From: Stenomitos rutilans HA7619-LM2
Lineage (GTDB): Bacteria; Cyanobacteriota; Cyanobacteriia; Leptolyngbyales; Leptolyngbyaceae
Assembly: GCA_019358945.1 (NCBI GenBank)
Contig: JAHHIE010000039.1
Coordinates: 1 to 61,981 of the forward strand
Direction of reading: 5' to 3'
Length of the DNA stretch: 61,981 bases
The notes under the pieces were generated by a model that saw only the letters and a program-made list of their open reading frames with translations, was not told the origin of the DNA and made no database searches. This document shows positions 35,064 to 43,023 of this stretch, piece after piece; within the stretch, counting starts at the first letter, position 1; each line of letters starts with the position of its first letter. The position numbers and the translations under genes were made by a program.

Positions 35064-36224
35064 TTATGACTGTAGCGGTAGACAGACAGTAAACAAGCTG
35101 CCTTTACCAACATCCGATTTGACCGTGATCTCACCGTGGTGCGCTTCCACAATTTGACGCGATAAGTGAAGCCCTAAACCGCTGCCAGACCGTCTGTGGC
35201 TACCTGTAATAAAGCTTTCAAAGAGTTTGGGCTGATCGGCGATCGCAATCCCAGGGCCAGTGTCTTCAACCTCCAGTACGATTGCGTTGGAGATGGACTT
35301 GCTGCTGTTAACAGAGAGGCGCACTGTCACAGAGCCAATATCGGTAAATTTGAGTGCGTTTCCAAGCAGGTTAGTAATCACGCGTCGTAGCTCGATGCGA
35401 TCGCCCATCACAGTTCCCAACACCTGCTGCCTCTGTAACACTGTCTGATCGAGTGTCAGCGTCAAGTTTTTTTCGATCGCCAATGGCTGTAACTCAGCAA
35501 TCACGGTTTCAACCAGCTCTGGCAGATTGACTGCCGTAAAATTAAGCGTTTTGCGCCCAGCTTCGTAACGATAGACCTCCAGCAGCAGGTTGACCATTGT
35601 CAGCAAATTTTGATTGCTGCGGATCATCGTGTTGATGGCCTCACCCATTGCTGCTGGTGGTTCGCCTAAGGCACCCTGCTGGAAGAGCGTTAACATGCGA
35701 TCGGCAGCGACAAGGGGAGTGCGTAAATCATGCGTCAGGCGAGAAACAAAATCTTCGCGCTGACGGGCAATCAAATCCCGCTCATCAACACTGTGCTTAA
35801 GTCGCAGCAGCGATCGCACCCGTGCGACTAACTCATCAAATTCAATCGGTTTACGAATAAATTCATCTGCGCCAATATCTAAACCGCGTACAACGCTGGG
35901 TTGATCATGAGCTGTGATCAACAAGATGGGTAGAAACGGTAAACCCGTATGTTGGCGAATGCGTCGTGTTACTTCATACCCATCCATACCAGGCATCATC
36001 ACATCTAGCAACAACAAATCGGGCGGGGTTGCTTCAATATAACTAAGGGCGGCAGTGCCACTGTTAGCGATATCGATGTGATAGCCTTCTTGCTGCAATA
36101 AAGTTTGAATCAAAAAGCAGTTGTCAGGTAGATCATCCACAACCAAGATGCGATCGACTCTAGTCGGTCGAGTCAATGGTGTCTGGCTCATATTGGTCGG
36201 TTGGGGTGAAAGGGAGAGACTCAT
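35064..36224 (-). CDS. Receiver-histidine kinase hybrid (REC-HisKA-HATPase)
   Basis: 386-residue soluble signalling protein. The receiver domain (about 22-140) has the phospho-acceptor Asp in DLLLLDVMMPGMDG, plus RILVVDD and the Lys of FIRKPIEF. HisKA follows with FVSRLTHDLRTPLVAADRML (His about 165). The ATPase domain then shows RRVITNLLGNALKFT (N box), VLEVEDTGPGIA (G1) and RSGSGLGLHLSRQIVEAH (G2). The receiver precedes the kinase, so another kinase or Hpt protein is expected to control it. The start may be MSQTPLT at 36191. No partner gene is adjacent. Confidence 0.93.
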   Translation of the reverse strand: MSLSLSPQPTNMSQTPLTRPTRVDRILVVDDLPDNCFLIQTLLQQEGYHIDIANSGTAALSYIEATPPDLLLLDVMMPGMDGYEVTRRIRQHTGLPFLPILLITAHDQPSVVRGLDIGADEFIRKPIEFDELVARVRSLLRLKHSVDERDLIARQREDFVSRLTHDLRTPLVAADRMLTLFQQGALGEPPAAMGEAINTMIRSNQNLLTMVNLLLEVYRYEAGRKTLNFTAVNLPELVETVIAELQPLAIEKNLTLTLDQTVLQRQQVLGTVMGDRIELRRVITNLLGNALKFTDIGSVTVRLSVNSSKSISNAIVLEVEDTGPGIAIADQPKLFESFITGSHRRSGSGLGLHLSRQIVEAHHGEITVKSDVGKGSLFTVCLPLQS

Positions 36225-36602
36225 TGGTACAACGTGAACTGGTGGTCAAGAGCAGACAAGCGTTAAGCAAAGAACCCCAGACAAGGCTTAGGCCAGCGTC
36301 AATTTTTGTTAACTCGCTGGATGAGCACTGACGTGCAATTTTATACGTTGGTATTCTCATCTGCTTCTTTCTTAAGAGAGATTTCGGGGCTATCAGGCAT
36401 GAAATGATGCTTTAGATCTACCTCGCATCACCTGTTGCCCAATCAGAAATCCCGCTAAGATAAGAGTGTTGTTTTCTATTGACAGCATTTGACGAGTGCC
36501 TGTTAAAATTGGCAACCTGGTAGTAGCCCAGCAACCGCTAGACGTGAGGTAGCGCTTACGGAAACAGATAAGGACAGCGACTGCTTACACGCCAGGGTAG
36601 AT
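36225..36602. other. Divergent intergenic region
   Basis: 378 bases between the histidine kinase and the Mini-III gene. A possible sigma-70 promoter facing right is listed separately. No RNA gene or repeat family is recognised. Confidence 0.4.
36479..36509 (+). promoter_or_regulatory. Possible sigma-70 promoter for Mini-III gene
   Basis: A perfect -35 hexamer TTGACA (36479-36484) is followed after 18-19 bases by TTAAAAT (36503-36509), a fair -10 box. It lies 94 bases before the GTG start of the ribonuclease gene. Recognised by eye only. Confidence 0.4.
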
Positions 36603-37040
36603 GTGGCACCGTCTAGCAGACTTCAACCATTTGTGCCCTTCATGCCTCTGGCAGACGTGCCTCTATCAGAGGGGGCTACCCAACAACTGCCACCCGCTGC
36701 TCTGGCGTATTTAGGAGATGCTGTTTACGAACTCTATGTACGTCGTTGGTATCTGTTGCCTCCTCAACGGCTCCAGTCTTACCACAATCAGGTTGTAGCT
36801 CAAGTGAGGGCAGAACAACAAGCTAAGCATCTAAGATCGCTGATGCCATTGTTGACCGACTCAGAACTAGATCTGGTCAAGCGGGGGCGTAACGCTGCGA
36901 CCAGACACCCCAAGCGAGTTGATCCCAGGCTCTATCAGCAAGCAACCAGTCTGGAAACGCTGATCGGCTATCTCTATCTCACAGATCCGCAACGGCTGGT
37001 GCAACTGTTAGCCAACCTTGAGCTTGGCTCGTCCGACTAG
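36603..37040 (+). CDS. mrnC: Mini-ribonuclease III
   Basis: RNase III catalytic domain without the double-stranded-RNA-binding domain. It matures 23S rRNA ends in bacteria that use it. 145 residues from a GTG start. The catalytic signature YLGDAVYELYVRRWYL includes the Asp of the active site. Further conserved are HNQVVAQVRAEQQAKHL, DLVKRGRNA and SLETLIGYLYLTDPQRL with the second metal-site Glu. MPLADVPLSE at 36642 is an alternative start. It is followed 104 bases later by an rRNA/tRNA methyltransferase gene, so both are RNA-processing genes. Confidence 0.9.
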   Translation: MAPSSRLQPFVPFMPLADVPLSEGATQQLPPAALAYLGDAVYELYVRRWYLLPPQRLQSYHNQVVAQVRAEQQAKHLRSLMPLLTDSELDLVKRGRNAATRHPKRVDPRLYQQATSLETLIGYLYLTDPQRLVQLLANLELGSSD

Positions 37041-37144
37041 CGCCTTAAGATTTCACCCTGCGTTTTTCTTGAGTTACGCTCAAAGCTGCTTGAGTCTCCG
37101 CTTAGAATTTTTGAGCTTTTTATTCGCATTACTTCCGTAACATC

Positions 37145-38464
37145 ATGGCTGCCAAAAGACATCACGACGATCCCCAAGAGCGCGCCTTGCCCATCCGTGC
37201 TGCGAAAGCCCGCATCAAACCAGCAACCGCAAAAGGGCGATCTCAGCCTGTGAAAGCTGGCAAACCACGGCTGTCACGCGAAGCAAGTATTGACTTTCAT
37301 GTGGACAAACCACGTCCAGCCCGTAAAGCAAGCGGTGACGCTAGGGCTTCTGAATTTAAATCTGAGCGGGATACGTCCAAACCAAGGATTAGGAGACGCC
37401 ATGGCGATCGACCTACAGGCGATCGCACCAACGGCGCGTCAAACTCCTCGCGTGAACCGAGAGCTGACTGGAAAGCCGATCGCATCCGCCCCTCTAGAGA
37501 TGGCGATACAGTACAACCAAGGCGACGGTCAGGGCATGCTTCTCGGCATGAAGGGCATGCCCCTCGACATGAACGCCCGTCTCAATCACGCTCTCAGCGA
37601 TCCCTGCCACCTGTAGCATCACGCCCACCAGCAGACGTTAGCGCTGATCTCGCTAATGCAGCGCCAACATCTTTTGAAGAAGCTGATTTAATTTATGGAC
37701 GTCATCCTGTTTTAGCGGCACTGGAAAGCCAGCGATCGCTCAACCGCATCTGGATCACCGCCAAGCTCCGTTATGACCACCGCTTTCACGATTTGCTCGG
37801 TCAAGCCAAAGCAAATGGTACCGTCGTTGATGAAGTTGAACCACAGCGATTAGACCAATTGACCTTTCGAGCAAACCATCAGGGTGTGGTAGCTCAGGTT
37901 GCACCCCACGCCTACATGGAACTGACCGATTTGATTGAGCAGGCAAAAGCGACCTCTGATCAACCTGTGCTAGTCGTAGCAGACAGCATTACTGATCCCC
38001 ATAATTTGGGTGCCATCATTCGCACTGCCGAAGCCCTTGGTGCGCAAGGCTTAGTGATCCCTCAGCGCCGTGCTGTTGGAGTCACATCCACGGTTGTCAA
38101 AGTTGCTGCCGGAGCGCTAGAAACGTTCTCTGTAGCAAGGGTGGTCAATCTGGGCCGCGCCTTGGAAGAGCTCAAGAGTGCCGGGTTTTGGATCTACGGT
38201 ACCGCAAGCAACGGCAGCCAGGCGCTACATACAGTGCAGTTTTCAGGACCTGTCGTGCTAGTGGTGGGAGCAGAGGGCGACGGACTCAGTGTGCTGACCC
38301 AGCGTGCTTGCGATAGCCTAGTTTCCATTCCTTTAAGCGGCCACACCCCTAGCTTGAACGCCTCTGTCGCGACAGGAATGGCATTGTATGAAATCTTCCG
38401 CCAGCGCTGGTCGAATACGTTGCATCTGGATAAAGTGGAAAAGGCAATGCGGTTGAAAAAGTAA
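37145..38464 (+). CDS. rlmB: TrmH/RlmB-family 2'-O-methyltransferase with basic N-terminal extension
   Basis: 439 residues. The C-terminal ~260 are a SpoU/TrmH methyltransferase: substrate-binding domain ([15 protein letters not shown]), then [43 protein letters not shown] and [23 protein letters not shown], the knot motif III. This type methylates G2251 of 23S rRNA or a tRNA ribose. Residues 1-175 are an Arg/Lys/Asp/Ser/Gly-rich, probably disordered extension ([39 protein letters not shown]), about 150 residues longer than standard RlmB. It likely promotes RNA binding. Extensions of this kind occur in other cyanobacterial and plant members. Confidence 0.88.
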   Translation: MAAKRHHDDPQERALPIRAAKARIKPATAKGRSQPVKAGKPRLSREASIDFHVDKPRPARKASGDARASEFKSERDTSKPRIRRRHGDRPTGDRTNGASNSSREPRADWKADRIRPSRDGDTVQPRRRSGHASRHEGHAPRHERPSQSRSQRSLPPVASRPPADVSADLANAAPTSFEEADLIYGRHPVLAALESQRSLNRIWITAKLRYDHRFHDLLGQAKANGTVVDEVEPQRLDQLTFRANHQGVVAQVAPHAYMELTDLIEQAKATSDQPVLVVADSITDPHNLGAIIRTAEALGAQGLVIPQRRAVGVTSTVVKVAAGALETFSVARVVNLGRALEELKSAGFWIYGTASNGSQALHTVQFSGPVVLVVGAEGDGLSVLTQRACDSLVSIPLSGHTPSLNASVATGMALYEIFRQRWSNTLHLDKVEKAMRLKK

Positions 38465-38566
38465 GCCGCAAGTAGTATACAAAGTGTAAAGAACCTATTG
38501 CGACAGCAGTCACATGATGCCGCCGCGTTCTCTTGATCAACCATTGGTAAATCAGCAGAGACCTGA

Positions 38567-38851
38567 ATGAAAGACCTTTTGACAAATCTGCTCAATCTGT
38601 TTGGGCTTGCTTGGTGGGTTGAAGTGGTCACGGAAACACCTGTATGTACCTATTACTTCGGGCCATTTCTCAGCGCGAAAGCTGCTGCCGCTTCTAAGAG
38701 TGGCTATGTGGAAGATTTGGAGCAAGAGGGCGCTCAGGGCATTAGAGCCACGCTAAAACGGTTGAAGCCTACCAAACTGACCGTGGGTGATGACCTGGGG
38801 GAGAAGTCTAGCCAGGGAGTTGCACACACGCTGCGTGGGCAGTTTCAGTAA
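38567..38851 (+). CDS. DUF1816 protein
   Basis: 94 residues. The core is the short DUF1816 module of cyanobacteria (WWVEVVTETPVCTYYFGPFLSAKAAAASKSGYVEDLEQEGAQGI), found alone or with phycobilisome-related proteins. It is followed by KRLKPTKLTVGDDL and a short tail. No activity has been established. The start ATG sits near a weak purine stretch. It is convergent with the FAD oxidoreductase gene. Confidence 0.8.
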   Translation: MKDLLTNLLNLFGLAWWVEVVTETPVCTYYFGPFLSAKAAAASKSGYVEDLEQEGAQGIRATLKRLKPTKLTVGDDLGEKSSQGVAHTLRGQFQ

Positions 38852-38911
38852 CCTTCTGGCTTTGGCTCTTTTGGCTTTTCCTTTGGCTTCTCAGGGCACG
38901 ATCGCAACCAG

Positions 38912-40783
38912 CTACAGGTCATCTGTAACGAATGCAATCGTTTCCACTAGCAACCAGCCACCAGCCATGTTGACGGTGCCTGATACAGCTAGCCATTGCT
39001 CCAGGGCTATAGTCGTTAGCTGCTGATTGATGTTGGCATCAAGCGTCACCAGCTTCAACGTTAAGCCGTTCAGCTCTGGCGGCTCCAGAACTAGCATGGT
39101 GTAGTTCTGGTTGCCGTTGCGTTGAAAGCTGCCGAGTGCTTCTTGTACGGCAGCTAACGTCAGGGACGGCACCAGTGTAGACAGTGGTTTGGTGCCCTGT
39201 TTGGGTGCCGCTCGTTTGAGTGGAACATTGCCATCAGCAGGGTACGCGTCTGGGTGGTCTAGATAGTAACGCTGCCAGTAGAGCCAGTCGGGATCATTAA
39301 AGGGTAAGTTTAGCAGCGGGATGACTGCGGCAGGCGCGATCGCATCGCTCAACAGAGCCTCCTGGAGCGATCGCACCTTCAACTCTCGCGGTTGGCATCC
39401 CTGTTCAACGCAAAGTGCTGCTGCCATTCCTGCTGCCTGCCCGATCCCCAGGACAAGAGGCTGCAAGCGCGTGGCTCCATTCGCCATGTGGGATACCGAA
39501 ATATTTTTTTCGCATACCAAGAACCCATCTGTGCTGACCGATACCAGCGATCGGTAAGGAATGGTAAAGGGTGTACCTGTCCAGCGTCCGCCCCAACGCA
39601 TCGACTTCGGTTTGAGCGTGATGTCGCCGTTGGGGTAATGATGATCATTGGCGTAATTGCCGATCGCGATCGCATCACAGACATTCTCCGCCTGCGTGCA
39701 GCCCTGTGCCGAAACGACGATCGGTAGCGACGCAACGCACCCATGACTTATCGGAAGAATATCCTGCTCCCGCACGGTTGTTAAGCCCTGTAACCGCCGA
39801 CTTTCCCGATAGTATGGGTGCAGCGCATACGCCCCACCGCCCAAATTTTCCCTGTCCCCCACCCCCTGTCCCCTGTCCTCTAGCGGAAAAATCTCCGCTG
39901 CTAACCCATACCGACAACCCAGTTGCCTCTGAATAAAGCGGGCAAAACTTTGCGTATGCCACCGCGCTTCTTGCAAAAATTCTCCCCGTTTCTCAGCAGA
40001 CAAAAGGCGATTAACCCCTTCACCATAGTCATTGCCATAAATCGGCCAGTTGATCATGAAGCGGTTTCCGGGCAATCGTCCGTAATTGAGAAAGCGATCG
40101 CCCCCATAGTTGCCCCAGGCTCCCAGAAAGCGATCGGGATCATCGTTGGGTGGCGCAGGGATCTCAGGCGCGGTTTCGCCCTCACCGTAGTCCTGCATGA
40201 CAACCACCCAGGTAGGAGCCTGCACTGGATACTGCTGCGTCAGTTGGTTAGGACTGATAGGTGCGCTCGGTTCACCAAACTCTGACTGGAACTCCCAACC
40301 CCAACGGTGCGGTATATCACCGATCGCCAGCACCTCGCCCAATTCTGTGCCGTCGATCGTCACCTGGGCGTGGATCGTAAACTCCTGAAAACGGACTCCA
40401 GTAATGTGATTCCCCTCCCGAAGTACTGCTTCTGGCGTTTGTCCAGCAATCCACTGAAGATTGGGCAATGCTGCCACCCAATCGGCAAAAATCTGAGCGC
40501 CAACCCGTGGATCGTAGGTGAAGAAGCTAACCCACCCGTGATCTAACCCTTCTGGCTGTCGCTGCCTGAGTTCGTGCAGAAAGGCTCCCCAAAGTCCCGT
40601 TTGCAAGGCAAGTAACTCATTGCCATCGGGGGCAGCTACACCTGCACTGGTCAACATGCCGCCCAACCAGCTAAATTCGCTTACCAGGATCGTTTTTGCT
40701 CCCCGTCGAGCAGCTTGAATGGCGGCAGCAGTCCCCCCGGTTCCTCCACCCACGACTAAAACATCGGCTCTTAGTTCTTGCAT
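38912..40783 (-). CDS. FAD-dependent oxidoreductase
   Basis: 623 residues beginning with an FAD-binding Rossmann motif (ADVLVVGGGTGGTAAAIQAARRG) and the follow-on LVSEFSWLGGMLTSAGV, typical of the FAD_oxidored (BapA-like) family. The second FAD contact is near GQAAGMAAALCVEQG. A short foreign stretch, EDRGQGVGDREN, lies near residue 305. It is encoded by a gaggacaggggacaggggg-type spacer repeat (39845-39895) and is in frame, immediately before GGGAYALHPYYRESRRL. The substrate is unknown. Neighbours do not suggest a pathway. Confidence 0.85.
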   Translation of the reverse strand: MQELRADVLVVGGGTGGTAAAIQAARRGAKTILVSEFSWLGGMLTSAGVAAPDGNELLALQTGLWGAFLHELRQRQPEGLDHGWVSFFTYDPRVGAQIFADWVAALPNLQWIAGQTPEAVLREGNHITGVRFQEFTIHAQVTIDGTELGEVLAIGDIPHRWGWEFQSEFGEPSAPISPNQLTQQYPVQAPTWVVVMQDYGEGETAPEIPAPPNDDPDRFLGAWGNYGGDRFLNYGRLPGNRFMINWPIYGNDYGEGVNRLLSAEKRGEFLQEARWHTQSFARFIQRQLGCRYGLAAEIFPLEDRGQGVGDRENLGGGAYALHPYYRESRRLQGLTTVREQDILPISHGCVASLPIVVSAQGCTQAENVCDAIAIGNYANDHHYPNGDITLKPKSMRWGGRWTGTPFTIPYRSLVSVSTDGFLVCEKNISVSHMANGATRLQPLVLGIGQAAGMAAALCVEQGCQPRELKVRSLQEALLSDAIAPAAVIPLLNLPFNDPDWLYWQRYYLDHPDAYPADGNVPLKRAAPKQGTKPLSTLVPSLTLAAVQEALGSFQRNGNQNYTMLVLEPPELNGLTLKLVTLDANINQQLTTIALEQWLAVSGTVNMAGGWLLVETIAFVTDDL

Positions 40784-40939
40784 GACATGTCACCATAAAA
40801 TTCTCAAGCGAAAAACATACTCATTCGCTGTCGTAAGAAACAGGGTAGCGGTTCGTCAGTGGCGATCGCGCAAAATTTCGGTCATCCCGCCGCCATAATG
40901 GGAATAGCTCATCAGAATCAACGTTGTGAGACAAAACCA

Positions 40940-41724
40940 ATGGTGTTCACTGCTCAACAGCTAGAAGCTATGATGCCCGATGCTACCCAGCTTTTGAGCG
41001 ATGAGCCAGAGATGGAAAGTTCCCTTCACTATGCTCAACTGGCACTCCTGGTTGCCTGTTTGGAATGGCTTTGGCGCAACCAACCAGATTTTTTTATTGG
41101 CGCTAATCTCACCATTTACTTCAGCCGTCAGCAACTCCGCAACCGGGATTTTCGCGGCCCCGACTTTTTCCTCGTCAAGCGCACTGAGGCGCGATCGCGT
41201 AACGCCTGGGTTGTTTGGGAGGAAGATGGACGCTATCCCGATTTGATCATTGAACTGCTGTCAACGTTCACCGCCAAGGTCGATCACACCCTCAAGAAAG
41301 ACCTGTATCAAAATCGTTTTCGGACACCAGAATATTTTTGGTTTTCGCCAGAAACGCTCGAATTTCAGGGCTTTCGGCTAGTCGGGCACGAGTATGAAGC
41401 GATCAACCCCAACGAGCATGGCTAGCGCTGGAGTGAAGAACTTGAACTGTATCTTGGTGTAGAGGCTAGTCAGTTGCGCTATTTCAATGCTCAGGGCGAG
41501 AAAATACCGACTCTGGCAGAAGCGATCGCGCAGTCGATGGTAGAAACAGAACAGGCAGCAGCACAGGCAGTAGCAGCAGCAACACAGCAATTTGAGCAAG
41601 AACGCTAGACGCTAGCACAAACCGAGCGCAGCTTAAACAGGAAAAATTACAACGCTTTGAAGCTCAGCAGCGCGCGGAACAGTTGGCGATCCGTTTGAGA
41701 GCAGTGGGCATTGATCCCGACTGA
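40940..41724 (+). pseudogene. Uma2-family (DUF820) endonuclease-like gene, decayed
   Basis: PD-(D/E)XK-like Uma2 protein, a family amplified in cyanobacteria. Start MVFTAQQLEAMMPDATQ. Then GPDFFLVK, WEEDGRYPDLIIELLS and YQNRFRTPEYFWF are conserved, with the catalytic Asp/Glu in place. The frame stops at an amber codon (41423-41425) but stays open and homologous beyond it (RWSEELELYLGVEASQLRYF), suggesting a TGG to TAG change. A second TAG is at 41606-41608. The coiled tail ending RLRAVGIDPD appears in another frame up to 41724, so a frameshift is also present. An N-terminal segment of 188 residues could still be made. Confidence 0.8.
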
Positions 41725-41746
41725 AGCTGGGTTGAGGGCAATGGCT

Positions 41747-42334
41747 CTATTTTTCCTGCCCGATCGCTTCATCAATGGCGGCACTTTTCATGGCTGCTGC
41801 TGGGAGTGTTGGATTTGCCCCAGCGCTCAGGTGATTGCCCTGCGGTTCTACACCAAGGCCCTTTACCTGATGCATCAGGCTTGCCATTTCTAAAGCACTC
41901 ATGGCGTAGTTCCAACCCAAGTTGCTTTTAATGCCTGCTCGTTCCAGCGCTTGCTGCATCGTGTCTGTGGTGAGCACACCAAAAATTACAGGCACTCCTG
42001 TTTGAAAACCAGTGGCCGCAATGCCCTTGGAGACCTCTGCCGCCACGTAGTCAAAATGAGGCGTTTGGCCTTTAATGATGGCACCCAGGCAGATGATTGC
42101 ATCGTAACGGTTTGTCAGAGCGAGTTGCCGAGCAACCAGGGGCACCTCGAAACTACCCGGCACCCAGGCATAATCAACCTGTGTTCCATTGGGATCGGTA
42201 TTTACCCCGTGACGCTTAAGACAATCCTGGCAACCTTCTAAAAGCTTTGTGGTGACCAGATCATTAAACCGACCAATCACGATCGCAAACCGCATCTGGT
42301 CTGTTTGAGTGAACGTTCCTTCAAAAACTGCCAT
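41747..42334 (-). CDS. ribH: 6,7-dimethyl-8-ribityllumazine synthase
   Basis: Riboflavin pathway: condenses 5-amino-6-ribitylaminouracil with dihydroxybutanone phosphate. The N-terminus is [27 protein letters not shown]. The active site is [32 protein letters not shown] and [19 protein letters not shown]. At 195 residues it is longer than the usual ~155, owing to a variable C-terminal tail ([28 protein letters not shown]). It is transcribed in the same direction as psbZ, which lies 128 bases upstream, an arrangement I associate with other cyanobacteria. Confidence 0.95.
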   Translation of the reverse strand: MAVFEGTFTQTDQMRFAIVIGRFNDLVTTKLLEGCQDCLKRHGVNTDPNGTQVDYAWVPGSFEVPLVARQLALTNRYDAIICLGAIIKGQTPHFDYVAAEVSKGIAATGFQTGVPVIFGVLTTDTMQQALERAGIKSNLGWNYAMSALEMASLMHQVKGLGVEPQGNHLSAGANPTLPAAAMKSAAIDEAIGQEK

Positions 42335-42462
42335 GTGCTTCTAAATTTAAAGACCTTCCCCACCAGCTCAGGACTTATGGAATGAACGTCTTTTGCTGAT
42401 GGGGCATACGATGATCTTAAGCGAGTGTTCTTATCGCGGCGTAATCTGTAGACTAGAGACGA

Positions 42463-42651
42463 CTAAACAACCAGGTAATTCAGTCCTCCTACCAGCAGAA
42501 CCAGCACTGTCCACACAACCGAACCGAGAAAGATAAGACGTCTGGACTGATCCCAGTTTTGTGGTGTTGCGAGAGCGACAGGCGCACCAACAACCATCAC
42601 AAACGACAAAATCACTAGAGCCGCCAGGGAAATCTGAAAGACGATGGTCAT
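42463..42651 (-). CDS. psbZ: Photosystem II protein Z
   Basis: 62 residues from [17 protein letters not shown], the standard PsbZ (Ycf9) N-terminus. Two transmembrane helices ([23 protein letters not shown] and [22 protein letters not shown]) are joined by the conserved loop TPQNWDQSR. It stabilises the PSII core and its antenna contacts in the thylakoid membrane. It lies upstream of ribH on the same strand. A longer frame starting at 42714 has an unlikely N-terminus. Confidence 0.95.
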   Translation of the reverse strand: MTIVFQISLAALVILSFVMVVGAPVALATPQNWDQSRRLIFLGSVVWTVLVLLVGGLNYLVV

Positions 42652-43023
42652 AATTTCCGCTTCTCCAATACAGCGATAGATTAGGCATAGGGACGTCAAT
42701 GCGGACGATCGCATGCAGCCCCAATTAGTAAGCTATCAGAAAACTGTACCGATCTCATGGAGGGATTTGGGATTACAGTCGGAGGCAGAGGGTAGAAGGT
42801 AAAGGGTAAAAGGCAAAAGAAGTTGTTTTTTAGTTGTTGGTTGTTAGAAGCAAGCTGGACAGTTGAGTGTTGAAAGCTGTAGCTTGCTTCTGCTTTACGG
42901 TCGGCTGACGGCTGATAGCTAGTGGCTATTAATCGCTCGCTCTTTAACTCAAAACTTCAACACTGACCGCTGATCGCTCTTTAACTCAAAACTCAAAACC
43001 ATCCCTCGTCCTTTCTTCCCCTA
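42652..43023. repeat. Repeat-filled divergent spacer
   Basis: 372 bases, most of it repeats: agaaggtaaagggtaaaagg, gttgttggttgttag, cggtcggctgacggctgatagct, then two blocks of aactcaaaact and ctgaccgctgatcgct. It holds the promoter for psbZ-ribH at its left end, which I cannot define. The trio of repeat families recurs at 2200, 20150 and 57405. Confidence 0.6.

Noticed and set aside
37290-37616. 108-codon alternative frame within the TrmH gene
   Set aside because: Lies in the low-complexity extension of a clear gene; a compositional artefact.
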